This document shows positions 1 to 8,903 of a DNA stretch of 40,896 bases, one piece after another. Positions within the stretch are counted from its first letter, which is position 1, and the number at the start of each line of letters is the position of its first letter. The notes under the pieces are model-generated. The model was given only the letters and a program-made list of their open reading frames with translations, was not told the DNA's origin and made no database searches. The DNA comes from Bacteroidales bacterium (GTDB lineage Bacteria; Bacteroidota; Bacteroidia; Bacteroidales; UBA932). A program made the translations under genes and the position numbers. The stretch spans positions 1 to 40,896 of the forward strand of contig JAFRXC010000052.1 of NCBI GenBank assembly GCA_017437825.1, in the 5' to 3' direction.

Positions 1-12
1 AGGCGTTTTAAG

Positions 13-87
13 CGGTGCGGACGAGGCTCGAACTCGCGACCTCCGGCGTGACAGGCCGGCATTCTAACCAAACTGAACTACCACACC
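13..87 (-). tRNA. tRNA-Asp (anticodon GTC)
   Basis: Read on the minus strand this folds as a complete 75-nt cloverleaf. The 7-bp acceptor stem pairs GGTGTGG (81-87) with CCGCACC (14-20), including one T-G pair. The 7-nt anticodon loop CTGTCAC carries anticodon GTC at 50-52, and the T-arm has the standard GTTCGAGCC. The discriminator base is G, as expected for tRNA-Asp. CCA is not encoded and must be added after transcription. It has its own divergent promoter upstream. Confidence 0.97.
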
Positions 88-113
88 TTAGTTCTCCCGT
101 TTGGAAGTGAGTG

Positions 114-145
114 CAAATATAGATATATTTTTGTTCGGTACAAAA
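114..145 (-). promoter_or_regulatory. Promoter of tRNA-Asp
   Basis: On the minus strand there is TTTTG (141-145), a 19-nt spacer and TATATTTG (114-121). This is a full match to the Bacteroidetes primary-sigma consensus TTTG-N19-21-TAnnTTTG. It ends 26 nt before the tRNA 5' end, which leaves room for a short processed leader. It overlaps the divergent promoter of the PqqD-like gene. Confidence 0.75.
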
Positions 146-165
146 TTTTTTTTGAGTTATCTTTG
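134..165 (+). promoter_or_regulatory. Promoter of the PqqD-like/uvrA/Stealth unit
   Basis: The -7 box TATCTTTG lies at 158-165, with a weaker TTCG (134-137) 20 nt upstream as a -33 candidate. The box ends only 7 nt before the ATG at 173, so the transcript would have almost no leader. The -33 region sits between the two elements of the tRNA-Asp promoter on the other strand. Confidence 0.6.
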
Positions 166-172
166 TATTCCT

Positions 173-442
173 ATGAAGTTGAAAAAAGGATATGTTCTCA
201 GGGAACTCTGCGGAGAGTTCATTGTGTGCCCGGAAGGGCTGGACGTAATTGAAGGGGGCCGTATGTTCTCCCTCAACGAACCTGCCGCCTATCTGTGGCG
301 CCAGGTGGAGGACATTGAATTCACTCCGGATACTCTTCTGGAACTGCTTCTCAAGGAATATGACGTTTCTGAGAGCACGGCCAGGAATGACATTCAAGAC
401 CTGATCAAAGTCTTCAGGGAATCCGGGGTGTTAGCAGAATGA
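173..442 (+). CDS. PqqD-like (RRE-fold) small protein
   Basis: An 89-residue protein resembling the PqqD family (PF05402). The family pattern is visible: [18 protein letters not shown] near the N-terminus, [13 protein letters not shown] in the middle (the LN-A-LW motif), then a helical C-terminal half with [16 protein letters not shown]. PqqD folds bind leader peptides of ribosomally made modified peptides or act as chaperones for radical-SAM enzymes. No radical-SAM enzyme, precursor peptide or kinase is nearby, so its partner is unknown. The start at 173 is chosen because it begins the conserved block and follows a promoter box. The reading frame opens upstream at 101, but that extension would begin before the promoter. 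It lies 9 nt before uvrA and is probably cotranscribed with it. Confidence 0.8.
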   Translation: MKLKKGYVLRELCGEFIVCPEGLDVIEGGRMFSLNEPAAYLWRQVEDIEFTPDTLLELLLKEYDVSESTARNDIQDLIKVFRESGVLAE

Positions 443-451
443 AAGGTGTAG

Positions 452-3265
452 ATGAACGATATCGTCATTAAAGGCGCCCGGGTAAACAACCTCAAGAACA
501 TAGACGTAAACATTCCCCGCGCCAAGTTCGTAGTGATAACAGGTATATCAGGCTCAGGAAAGTCTTCCCTTGCCTTCGATACCCTTTATGCCGAGGGGCA
601 GCGCCGCTATGCGCAGAGCCTCTCCTCCTACGCCCGCCAGTTTCTTGGCAGGATGTCCAAGCCTGACGTGGACATAATCGACGGTATCCCTCCGGCAATA
701 GCCATAGAGCAGAAGGTGAACACCCGCAACCCCCGTTCCACCGTAGCCACCACCACCGAGATATACGATTACCTGCGCCTGCTCTTCGCGCGCATCGGCC
801 GCACTTTCTCGCCGGTTTCCGGCGCTGAGGTACGCCGTGACAGCGTAGCGGACGTAGTTCAGTACATAACCACGGCATCAGGATATGTGTACATCCTCGC
901 TGACATCCAGTGGAGCGGAAGGGACGATAAAGTGGAATTGCTCCTTTCCCTCAAGGAACTGGGCTACAACCGCCTGTACGCAGACGGCCAGCCTTTGCGA
1001 ATTGAGGAGATCCTTCAGGAAGAGGACGCTGCCTGGCCAGCGGAAGCCTGGCTTCTGGTGGACCGTGCCAGCGCCCCGTTCGACCGCGACCGCGTAATAG
1101 CGTCGGTTTCCGACGCCTTCTCCCGCGGAGACGGCCGTATGGCCGTGGTTGCGGAAGGCAGCCTCAAGCAGTTCAGCAACCGCTTCGAGATGGACGGAAT
1201 AACCTTCCGCGAGCCGGACGAGTACTTGTTCAGTTTCAACAGTCCTCTGGGTGCCTGCCCAGTATGCGGCGGTCTGGGAAAGATAATAGGCGTAAGCGAA
1301 GACCTGGTCATCCCGGACAAGAGCCTCAGCATCTACGACGGGGCAATCGCCTGCTGGAGAGGGGAGAAGATGGGATGGTTCAAGGATCATCTGGTAGAGG
1401 TCTCCGGCCGTTACGGCATACCCATTTTCGAGCCCTACTGCAAGCTGAGTCAGGAAATCAAAGACCTCATCTGGCGCGGCGACCCTCCCGCAGAGGGCCA
1501 GAACTACGATGATGACCCCAACCGCCTGATCGGCATCCAGGAATTCTTCGACTGGGTGGAGACCCAACGATACAAGATACAGTACAAGTATATGCTCAGC
1601 CGCTTCAGCGGACGGGCCACCTGCCACGCCTGCGGCGGCAGCCGTCTGCGTCCTGAAGCCCTTTGGGTGCGCGTAGGAGGCCAGACAATCCACGACCTGC
1701 TGTGTATGAACGTGGACACCTTGCTGGAGTTTTTCGCCAACCTGCACCTTACCGATACTGAGAAAGAAATAGCCTCTGAACCTATTTCCGAGATTGTTTC
1801 CCGCCTCAAATACATTCAGGACGTCGGACTCGGGTACCTGACCCTGAACCGCGCCGGCAACACCCTCTCGGGAGGTGAAAGTCAGCGCATCAACCTGGTC
1901 ACGGCCCTTGGAAGTTCGCTGGTGGGATCGATGTATATCCTGGACGAGCCGTCCATAGGCCTGCATCCGCGCGACACGGAACGACTGATAGGTGTCCTGC
2001 GACGCCTTCGGGATATGGGCAACACGGTAGTTGTCGTAGAGCACGACGAAGAGATAATCCGCGCAGCCGACGTCGTAATCGACATGGGTCCCAAAGCCGG
2101 AGTCAACGGTGGCGAGATAGTATACCTTGGCTCCCTTCAGGAGGGCCTTCCCAAGGAGCACGGACGCTCCCTCACCCTGGACTACCTGTCGGGCGCCAGG
2201 AAAAGATATATGCGCCAGAAACGCGGCTGGAACTATTCCATAGCGCTGGAAGGCGTAATGGAGCACAACCTCAAGGGAATGGACGTCAAATTCCCCCTGG
2301 GAGTGCTGAATGTGGTGACCGGAGTCAGCGGAAGCGGAAAGTCTTCGCTGGTGGGGGATATACTGTATCCGGCGATGTTCCGCCGTCTGAACGATACCGG
2401 AAACCTCCCCGGCACCTTCCGCCGCCTCAGCGGTAACCTCGACAGGATTACCCGCGTGGAATACGTCGACCAGAATCCCATAGGAAAGAGCACCCGCTCC
2501 AACGCCGTGACCTACCTGAAGATATACGACGACATCCGTAAGCTGATGGCGGAGCAGCAGTACGCCAAGATGAACGGTTTCGGCCCTTCGTACTTCTCCT
2601 TCAACCAGGAAGGAGGCCGTTGCCCTGAATGCCAGGGTGAGGGAGTCGTGAAGATAGAGATGCAGTTCATGGCGGACGTCACAATGGTGTGCGAGTCCTG
2701 TGGAGGCAAACGCTTCAAGCCGGACGTACTGGAGGTGCGTTACAGAGGTAAGAACATAGACGACATACTGAATATGAGCGTGGACGACGCAATGGCCTTC
2801 TTCGAGCAGGGGAGCGAGTCCTACGCTAAGAACATAGTGCGCAAGCTGAAGACCCTCGCAGATGTCGGCCTCGGCTACATAAAGCTGGGCCAGAGCAGTT
2901 CCACCCTGTCGGGAGGCGAGAGCCAGCGCATAAAACTGGCCTACTTCCTGGCGATGAGTTCCGAGAGCGGAATCAGCGAGCGCGAGAAAATATTGTTTAT
3001 CTTTGACGAGCCTACCACCGGTCTGCATTTCTACGACGTGGAGAAGCTCCTGAAGGCTTTCGACGTGCTGCTTTCAAAGGGACACAGCCTGGTTGTGGTA
3101 GAGCATAACATGGACGTGATCCGCAATGCCGACTGGGTGATAGACTTGGGCCCGGACGCTGGAGACGCCGGAGGAGAAGTGGTGTTCGAGGGTACGCCTG
3201 AAGACCTGGTAAAAGAAGGGAAGACCTTCACGGCCAAATATCTCAAGGAACAATGGATGCAGTAA
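452..3265 (+). CDS. uvrA: UvrA-family excinuclease ATPase
   Basis: A 937-residue protein of normal UvrA length. It is the damage-recognition ATPase of nucleotide excision repair, working as a dimer with UvrB. Two ABC modules are visible: Walker A motifs GISGSGKSS (31-39) and GVSGSGKSS (624-632), and signature LSGGESQR at 472-479 and 819-826. The C-terminal zinc module is intact, with CPEC at 724-727 and CESC at 747-750. The first zinc module keeps only CPVC (269-272); the upstream CxxC expected about 20 residues earlier is replaced by residues that cannot bind zinc. This trait suggests a UvrA2-like paralogue rather than the sole housekeeping UvrA, but a second copy cannot be checked here. Its last 13 nt overlap the next gene. 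Confidence 0.93.
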   Translation: MNDIVIKGARVNNLKNIDVNIPRAKFVVITGISGSGKSSLAFDTLYAEGQRRYAQSLSSYARQFLGRMSKPDVDIIDGIPPAIAIEQKVNTRNPRSTVATTTEIYDYLRLLFARIGRTFSPVSGAEVRRDSVADVVQYITTASGYVYILADIQWSGRDDKVELLLSLKELGYNRLYADGQPLRIEEILQEEDAAWPAEAWLLVDRASAPFDRDRVIASVSDAFSRGDGRMAVVAEGSLKQFSNRFEMDGITFREPDEYLFSFNSPLGACPVCGGLGKIIGVSEDLVIPDKSLSIYDGAIACWRGEKMGWFKDHLVEVSGRYGIPIFEPYCKLSQEIKDLIWRGDPPAEGQNYDDDPNRLIGIQEFFDWVETQRYKIQYKYMLSRFSGRATCHACGGSRLRPEALWVRVGGQTIHDLLCMNVDTLLEFFANLHLTDTEKEIASEPISEIVSRLKYIQDVGLGYLTLNRAGNTLSGGESQRINLVTALGSSLVGSMYILDEPSIGLHPRDTERLIGVLRRLRDMGNTVVVVEHDEEIIRAADVVIDMGPKAGVNGGEIVYLGSLQEGLPKEHGRSLTLDYLSGARKRYMRQKRGWNYSIALEGVMEHNLKGMDVKFPLGVLNVVTGVSGSGKSSLVGDILYPAMFRRLNDTGNLPGTFRRLSGNLDRITRVEYVDQNPIGKSTRSNAVTYLKIYDDIRKLMAEQQYAKMNGFGPSYFSFNQEGGRCPECQGEGVVKIEMQFMADVTMVCESCGGKRFKPDVLEVRYRGKNIDDILNMSVDDAMAFFEQGSESYAKNIVRKLKTLADVGLGYIKLGQSSSTLSGGESQRIKLAYFLAMSSESGISEREKILFIFDEPTTGLHFYDVEKLLKAFDVLLSKGHSLVVVEHNMDVIRNADWVIDLGPDAGDAGGEVVFEGTPEDLVKEGKTFTAKYLKEQWMQ

Positions 3266-4131
3266 TCACATACGTAAACGGGTTGGATCCGCTGTGGCAG
3301 CAGGATTACGCTACCGCAGTGGGCGGAGACACGCTGGAAAAGCGCTTCCGCGACTGGGGGACGCTGCCATATCTGCTCCGCGGTATCCAGAAGCATATGC
3401 CTTATATCCAGAACGTCTATCTGGTGGTCTCACGCGAGAGCCAGGTTCCGGAATGGGCAGACCGCAGCAACCTGAAGATAGTGCTTCACAAGGATATAAT
3501 CCCGGCAGATTATCTTCCCACGTTCAACTGCAATACCATAGAACTGTTCCTGCACCGCATACCCGGCATCAGCCAGGAGTTCCTTAACTTCAACGACGAC
3601 ATGTTTCCGGTGAGGGACTCCAAGGCGGAAGATTTCTTCCGCGACGGGAAGCCCGTGACCGGATTCTCCCGCAACCTCATAGCCGGAAACCTTTTCAAGG
3701 TAATGGCAAGGAACACCGACCGCAAAGTCAGGGAAGCCCTGGGAATGCCCAGGTCTCCGTTCTTTATCAGGCCCCAGCATACAGTCTATCCTATGTCCAG
3801 GAGCGCCTGCGAAGAAGTGTCAGCCCTGATGGCAACCCAGTTCCATTCTTCTTTCAGCCCGGTGCGTGAGGAGTACAATCTGTTGCATTACGTCTTCCTG
3901 GATTACCTGTTCTACCAGGGAAAGGCAGTGAACGAACGCCATTCCAACAAACATTTCTCGCTGGCGGCGGCTTCATCCTCCAAGATTGCTTCATTCCTGG
4001 CTGCACCTACCTCCGATTTCGTATGCATAAACGACGTGCAGATGTCTGAAGACAGGTTTGTAAAGACCAGACAGATCCTTCTTGATTCGTTTGAAAAACT
4101 GCTCCATGAGAAGTCCCGCTTCGAGCTCTGA
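3253..4131 (+). CDS. Stealth-family sugar-1-phosphate transferase
   Basis: A 292-residue protein with the conserved blocks of the Stealth family, whose members transfer hexose-1-phosphate to capsular or surface glycans (related to GlcNAc-1-phosphotransferase). Block CR1 is [14 protein letters not shown] (2-15). Block CR2 covers RFRDWGTLPYLLRGI (31-45) and the following VYLVVS. An acidic NDDMF (114-118) follows, and the FVCINDVQM stretch near the end fits CR4. No signal peptide or membrane segment is apparent, so it should be cytoplasmic. The ATG lies inside the last codons of uvrA (13-nt overlap), which implies translational coupling. No other glycan gene is nearby, so the acceptor is unknown. 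It converges with the next gene, with 4 nt between the stop codons. Confidence 0.85.
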   Translation: MDAVITYVNGLDPLWQQDYATAVGGDTLEKRFRDWGTLPYLLRGIQKHMPYIQNVYLVVSRESQVPEWADRSNLKIVLHKDIIPADYLPTFNCNTIELFLHRIPGISQEFLNFNDDMFPVRDSKAEDFFRDGKPVTGFSRNLIAGNLFKVMARNTDRKVREALGMPRSPFFIRPQHTVYPMSRSACEEVSALMATQFHSSFSPVREEYNLLHYVFLDYLFYQGKAVNERHSNKHFSLAAASSSKIASFLAAPTSDFVCINDVQMSEDRFVKTRQILLDSFEKLLHEKSRFEL

Positions 4132-4135
4132 CCTC

Positions 4136-5440
4136 TCAGTGGACAACTATGACGCAAAGGAATGCGTCGTCCACTATACCTTTGACTTCCACGAATACCA
4201 TTCCGGTACCCCTTCCTGTCAGCGTCAGCGTAAGGCCGTGCCCGTCCGGATCCGTTTCATATTGGTAGATGCCCCTCTCGACGTCTCCGTCTATCAGTTC
4301 CCAGTCCCATTCCACAGGTGTGTCAGGCGGATATACGTCGCACCAAACGTGCACCCTGTCCCCGACGTTTCCGCTTATGAAGTCTCCCGGGTGGAAAGTG
4401 GCCGACCCTTGAGTGATGATGTGGGAACCATAGATGTCCTCGGAAGGACTCAGCGACCCCGGGCCGGTGATATGTATGTTCATCACGTAGTTCACGTTGC
4501 GGCATATGCCCTCCCTGCCTGCTGAATAGCCGAATCCCGGGCGGTTTATGGGAAGGGGGTAGTAGTAAGTCTGTCCGTCAATGTCTCCCTGTATCACAAG
4601 CCTGGTGAACGGAGAGCCCGAACTCTCCTCCGCCACATCGTTGGGATAGCAGTAAAGGCTGAAGGTTTCGTAAGTGGTTTCTCCGTCCATCTGACGTGAG
4701 ACTTTCGGGACCCGGAACAGAAGTTGGGGATTGGAAAGCCTGTCTATGTCGGACTCGCGCAAACGCCCGGTATTGACTATTTCCACAGGCCGGAAGCCGT
4801 CCCTTCTGAGAGGCTGGCAGGAGCCGTTGACGTTTGTCAGATATGCCCGTACGTTGTCCAGGCTCTTGCCGGCGTAGGCTCCCTTCAGCTTTACGCTGAG
4901 TCCGAGCACCTCCACCTTGCTCAGAAGAGGCTCCAGGACAATGTTCCAGGGCCCTGGGTCTCCGGCGAAGATTACGGTTTCTCCACTCATTACCGGATTG
5001 CCGGAGGATTCGTCTTCCAGGCTTACGTATAAGGATTCAAGGTCTTCATAGCAGCGGACAGATGCGATCTGGTCTGCCTTCAGATGCGCTCCGCTTATCA
5101 TTGCCACTATACGGTCTCCCCGGCCGGAAACTACGTCTGCCGTGCTTCCCTGGGGACTGACTCTGCTGTAGGAGTCAAGGCTCTTGACGGCTCCGTCCCT
5201 GAAGACGAAGATATCCAGCCCGGCCGGCGGGGTCAGAGATGATGAAGATGATTTTACAGTGACGTTGCTATGGGTATTCAACCCCGCCTCCAAGCCTTCC
5301 CCGACTCCCGTCGGGCTTTTGGTACAAGCCGGCAACAAGCAGCACAAGAATATAAGATTATTTAGCAAGTTGGGCAGACGCGCCCCGGACGGACGTCCTG
5401 AGAGACAAAAGATGCGCTCATTCCCGGTTTGTTTTTCCAT
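4136..5440 (-). CDS. Fimbrillin/Mfa2-like surface lipoprotein (tentative)
   Basis: A 434-residue predicted lipoprotein. A hydrophobic stretch ends in LLPAC with Cys39 as the lipidation site. The 20-residue segment before the hydrophobic core is long for a signal peptide, but no internal ATG is available. After a Ser-rich linker, the segment LDIFVFRDGAVKSLDSY is typical of the N-terminal beta-domain of FimB/Mfa2-type and related fimbrillin proteins of Bacteroidales. The C-terminal part looks Ig-like, ending in a hydrophobic strand (AFLCVIVVH) as in donor-strand fimbrial subunits. Other fimbrial genes are absent nearby. It has its own promoter upstream and converges with the Stealth gene. DUF4906-like proteins are an alternative family assignment. 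Confidence 0.55.
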   Translation of the reverse strand: MEKQTGNERIFCLSGRPSGARLPNLLNNLIFLCCLLPACTKSPTGVGEGLEAGLNTHSNVTVKSSSSSLTPPAGLDIFVFRDGAVKSLDSYSRVSPQGSTADVVSGRGDRIVAMISGAHLKADQIASVRCYEDLESLYVSLEDESSGNPVMSGETVIFAGDPGPWNIVLEPLLSKVEVLGLSVKLKGAYAGKSLDNVRAYLTNVNGSCQPLRRDGFRPVEIVNTGRLRESDIDRLSNPQLLFRVPKVSRQMDGETTYETFSLYCYPNDVAEESSGSPFTRLVIQGDIDGQTYYYPLPINRPGFGYSAGREGICRNVNYVMNIHITGPGSLSPSEDIYGSHIITQGSATFHPGDFISGNVGDRVHVWCDVYPPDTPVEWDWELIDGDVERGIYQYETDPDGHGLTLTLTGRGTGMVFVEVKGIVDDAFLCVIVVH

Positions 5441-5459
5441 AGTTTCAAGTTTTCTATGG

Positions 5460-5490
5460 CAAAACTATCGGAGATGAGCGCTCCTTCCAA
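5460..5490 (-). promoter_or_regulatory. Promoter of the fimbrillin-like gene
   Basis: On the minus strand there is TTG (5488-5490), a 20-nt spacer and TAGTTTTG (5460-5467). This matches the Bacteroidetes -33/-7 pattern, and the start codon is 19 nt downstream. A 6-bp inverted repeat, CCATAG and CTATGG (5437-5442 and 5454-5459), lies between the -7 box and the start codon and includes the ATG in one arm. Confidence 0.6.
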
Positions 5491-5534
5491 GCAAACTAAA
5501 GATTTGCGCTTAAGAAGTTTCTTTTTTTTATAGT

Positions 5535-7610
5535 TTACTTGATGCTGTATTCGTAAAGGATCACGCTGTGGGCGGGAACGGTTACGTTTGCATTCAGTTT
5601 TTCAGTGCGGGTCTGGAGGCGGATTACGTCAGGATTGTCCAATGTGTTGGCATCTGTGCTCTGTGCCGGGGCGAGAGCATATACGATTACTTTGGAATCC
5701 GGCTTGCCTCCGTCGAACTTGAGGGCGAAAGTCTGAGGCTCTTCGGTAGGATTGACTACGGATACCATCACTTTTCCAGTCTTGCTGTTCTTGGTGGCCA
5801 TTATGTCCAGAGGGTAGGTGGCACTTCCAGAAGGCTCCAGAGGAATGTCTACGAACGGAGTTCCTTTCATTGCCTTCTGCGGAGAATTGCCGGTCAGTCC
5901 CAGAGGAAGGTCTCCCAGGTGCTCTATGAAGAGCTTGAACAGAAGCCCGGTAGAACTTATGGTAGCCTTGTTGTCGTCATAGGTGTAAAGGCTGCCTACG
6001 CTGGTAATTCCGGCCATCATCACATAGTAGCTGTAACGGTACATCTCGTGCAGGGTGATGGCTGCGCCTATGGTGCTCTGGAAGCCGCGACCGCGACCGC
6101 CGGCCCATTCATCTATCCAGTACGGGGTATGCTTCTCCTTTACTCCAGGGATCATTTCTTCGTACTTGTCCATAGATTCAGCGGAGTTCTTTACCCTGTT
6201 GGCTGCCAGGCGGATGGACTCCAGGAAGTCGAACTGGTATGGAATCCAGGAGTCGGTGGCGTCGTCGAAGTAGGCTCCGGCATTGGGATAGATGTGCTCT
6301 GATACATAGTCTATGTACTCCAGCGATCCCTTCAGAAGCTGTCCAGTCCAGTCGAAGTCGCCAAGGAACGGAACGGGGAGTTCAGTCTGGTAAGGCTTGC
6401 GGTAATTGCGGTACTGGCTGCTCTGCTCAGGTACGGAAGCGCCGGAAGCAATGAGCTTGATGCTGGGATCCTTCTTGAGCATCTCCTCGCCGAAGTAGTT
6501 GTGCTTGAGGACGTAGTGCTCGGGTGACATATGGCCGAGCTGCCACTCGCCGTAACCTTCGTTGCCCACGCCCCAGTAGATGACGCCGTAGGGTGCGGGA
6601 TGTCCGTTCTTTGCGCGCAGCTTGCCCATAGGGGTGCTTTCGGAGCCGTTAACGTACTCTACCCACTGTCCTGCGGAATAGGCGTCGCCGAATCCGGTGC
6701 TGACTACCAGATATGGCACGCTGCCCAGCAGCTTGCACCAGGTAAGGTATTCGTCTGTTCCCATATCGTTGGACTCAACGGTATTCCAGGCGTAGTCGTA
6801 GCGTGGAGGACGCTGGTCGGGGTCGCCTATGCCGTCACGCCACTCGTAACCGGAAAGGAAGTTGCCTCCCGGCCAGCGGTAGATAGGAGAACCGATCTCC
6901 CTGAGTATGGCAACCAGGTCGGCGCGGAAGCCTTCCATATTGTCTGCAGGCATAAGGGATACGGCTCCGATCTCGAAACTGCCGCTTCCTTCTCCCACAA
7001 TCTCCAGGGCTGCGTCCTTGACGTCAGCTCCTGCAGTGAAATTGAAGTAGTACTTCTTGTAGTTCTTTGTCAGGCCGTCGAATACAATGGTCTGGCGGTC
7101 ATTGGCGCCGCTGCCCCATACAAGGCTTACGGATACCTTTGCGCCGCTCTCTGAACGGAGTACGACCCTTCCGGTATAGCCGCGGCCTTTCTCGAGCCAC
7201 AGGCCTGCCTGACGGATACCGTTCCTACCGGATCCGAGGCTGACTACAGGCGATTGCTTGCCTACGTAAGGGTTTTCCTTGTCCATCGTCACGGAGGATT
7301 CCGGTCCTATGGGACGCCAGCGGAGCTGGTGACGCTTGGAGTTCCTGGGCTCCAGAGTCTCGGAGTTGTTCACAGGATAGAAGAACTTGCGGTCAGAAAG
7401 CATCTCTGCCCAGATACCGTTCTCGAACATATTGCCCAGAAGTTCGGTGAACATTCCGTGCACGAAAGGATGGATAGGGTAGCCTTCCTGGTCCAGATGG
7501 ATGGTGGCCTCGATTTTAGGAGCAGTCTCCTTTGCCGCAAATGCGGAAGGAGAGAAGACCAGTCCCACCGTCAGGACGGTGAGGATGTAAAGCAGTAATT
7601 TCCTTTTCAT
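5535..7610 (-). CDS. GH51 alpha-L-arabinofuranosidase, secreted
   Basis: A 691-residue protein with a signal peptide (cleavage near AFA-A, residue 25). It is an exo-acting enzyme that removes arabinofuranose from arabinoxylan or arabinan. The N-terminus GMFTELLGNMFENGIWAEML is the classic opening of large GH51 enzymes. It is followed by a carbohydrate-binding-like beta insert (about residues 110-220), then the TIM barrel with YRWPGGNF. The acid/base is Glu351 in WGVGNEGYG and the nucleophile Glu501 in WIDEWAGG. The C-terminal beta domain ends in VPAHSVILYEYSIK. The start codon is 12 nt after the nqrF stop, so it may be read from the nqr transcript. A degenerate -7 box (CAATTTTG, 7637-7644) inside the end of nqrF could be a private promoter. 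Confidence 0.93.
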   Translation of the reverse strand: MKRKLLLYILTVLTVGLVFSPSAFAAKETAPKIEATIHLDQEGYPIHPFVHGMFTELLGNMFENGIWAEMLSDRKFFYPVNNSETLEPRNSKRHQLRWRPIGPESSVTMDKENPYVGKQSPVVSLGSGRNGIRQAGLWLEKGRGYTGRVVLRSESGAKVSVSLVWGSGANDRQTIVFDGLTKNYKKYYFNFTAGADVKDAALEIVGEGSGSFEIGAVSLMPADNMEGFRADLVAILREIGSPIYRWPGGNFLSGYEWRDGIGDPDQRPPRYDYAWNTVESNDMGTDEYLTWCKLLGSVPYLVVSTGFGDAYSAGQWVEYVNGSESTPMGKLRAKNGHPAPYGVIYWGVGNEGYGEWQLGHMSPEHYVLKHNYFGEEMLKKDPSIKLIASGASVPEQSSQYRNYRKPYQTELPVPFLGDFDWTGQLLKGSLEYIDYVSEHIYPNAGAYFDDATDSWIPYQFDFLESIRLAANRVKNSAESMDKYEEMIPGVKEKHTPYWIDEWAGGRGRGFQSTIGAAITLHEMYRYSYYVMMAGITSVGSLYTYDDNKATISSTGLLFKLFIEHLGDLPLGLTGNSPQKAMKGTPFVDIPLEPSGSATYPLDIMATKNSKTGKVMVSVVNPTEEPQTFALKFDGGKPDSKVIVYALAPAQSTDANTLDNPDVIRLQTRTEKLNANVTVPAHSVILYEYSIK

Positions 7611-7622
7611 ATGGTCATCAGT

Positions 7623-8903
7623 TTAATGTGTTGATTCAAAATTGTCGTAGAGAATGTTTTCGGGAGCGACACCCAGGCTGTCCAGCAGGCCGGTCACGGA
7701 CGATACCATCATAGGCGGGCCGCACATGAAGTACTTGACGTCCTCGGGCGATTCGTGGTCCTTCAGGCAGGTCTCGTACATTACGTTGTGGACAAATCCA
7801 GCAGTATAGGGGATGCCTGCGGCGTCAGCCGACGGATCCGGGCGGTCAAGGGCAAGATGGAACCTGAAATTGGGGAAATCCTGTTCCAGCTGCGCGAAGT
7901 CTTCCAGGTAGAAGGCCTCCCTCAGCGCCCTTGCGCCGTAGAAGAAACTGACTTTGCGCGTGGAGCGCAGCGTCCTGAGCAGATGCATTATGTGGCTGCG
8001 GAGAGGGGCCATTCCAGCGCCTCCGCCGACGAATATGTATTCCACGTCCTTCGGCTCGTCCTGCGGCAGCAGGAAGTCTCCGTATGGGCCGCTGAGGGTC
8101 ACGGTGTCGCCTGGCTTGAGCGAGAAGATATAGGACGATGCGATTCCCGGGTTCACAGGCAGCAGCCTGGGCTCCTGCCCGCGCGGAACACTTCGGTCGA
8201 AAGGCGGCGTAGCTATTCGCACGTTCAGCTTTATGATGTCGCCTTCGGCAGGATAGGAAGCCATCGAGTACGCTCGCACCGTGGGCTCCTCGTTCACGCA
8301 TTCCAGGCCGAAGAAACCATACTTCTCCCATTCTGCGCGGTACTCCCGGGCCACGTCCATATCGCTGAAATGCACGTGGAAGGCGGGAATGTCAACCTGG
8401 ATGTACTGTCCGCTCCTGAAGTTCATACCCCGGCCCTGCGGCAGGCGCACGGTGAATTCCTTTATATAGGTGGCCACGTTCTGGTTGGAGATGACCTCGC
8501 ACTGGTATTTCCTGGCGTTGAGGGCGCTCTCGTCCACGGTTATCTTTATGTCGTCCCTGACCTTGACCTGGCAGCCGAGTCTCCAGTTGTCCTTTACCTG
8601 CTTCCGGTTGAAGAAACCCGTCTCAGTAGGCAGGATCTCGCCGCCGCCTTCCTCCACCTGCACCTTGCACTGCCCGCAGTTGGCCTTACCTCCGCAGGCT
8701 GAGGCCAGAAAGATATTCTCCTGCGCCAGCGTGCCCATCAGGTTGGAGCCGGGCGTAACTTCCAGCGTCCTGCTGCCGTCGTTGATGTCTATCTTCACCG
8801 TCCCCGACGGCGTCACCTTCTTCGTGACGGAGTGGAGCAGCGCCACCAGTACCAGGGCGACTATCGCTATCACGGCTATTGCGGCAAGGACTGTGTAACT
8901 CAT
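7623..8903 (-). CDS. nqrF: Na+-translocating NADH:quinone reductase subunit F
   Basis: A 426-residue NADH-oxidising subunit that starts the electron path of the Na+-pumping complex. One N-terminal membrane helix (about residues 4-24) is followed by a 2Fe-2S ferredoxin domain with Cys70, Cys76, Cys79 and Cys111. These are the same positions as the cluster ligands described for the Vibrio enzyme. The FAD domain has RAYSMASYP, and the NADH-binding part has [13 protein letters not shown] and MCGPPMM. It is the last nqr gene and overlaps nqrE by 4 nt. Confidence 0.97.
   Translation of the reverse strand: MSYTVLAAIAVIAIVALVLVALLHSVTKKVTPSGTVKIDINDGSRTLEVTPGSNLMGTLAQENIFLASACGGKANCGQCKVQVEEGGGEILPTETGFFNRKQVKDNWRLGCQVKVRDDIKITVDESALNARKYQCEVISNQNVATYIKEFTVRLPQGRGMNFRSGQYIQVDIPAFHVHFSDMDVAREYRAEWEKYGFFGLECVNEEPTVRAYSMASYPAEGDIIKLNVRIATPPFDRSVPRGQEPRLLPVNPGIASSYIFSLKPGDTVTLSGPYGDFLLPQDEPKDVEYIFVGGGAGMAPLRSHIMHLLRTLRSTRKVSFFYGARALREAFYLEDFAQLEQDFPNFRFHLALDRPDPSADAAGIPYTAGFVHNVMYETCLKDHESPEDVKYFMCGPPMMVSSVTGLLDSLGVAPENILYDNFESTH

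Noticed and set aside
878..3028. 716-codon open frame on the minus strand
   Set aside because: It lies wholly antisense to uvrA, has no recognisable domain and is explained by codon bias of the GC-rich gene. No promoter was seen.
5475..5532. GAGCGCTC palindrome and a small AAGAA/TTCTT stem with a T-run
   Set aside because: The T-run is on the plus strand, where no upstream gene would need a terminator; on the minus strand after GH51 there is no T-tract.
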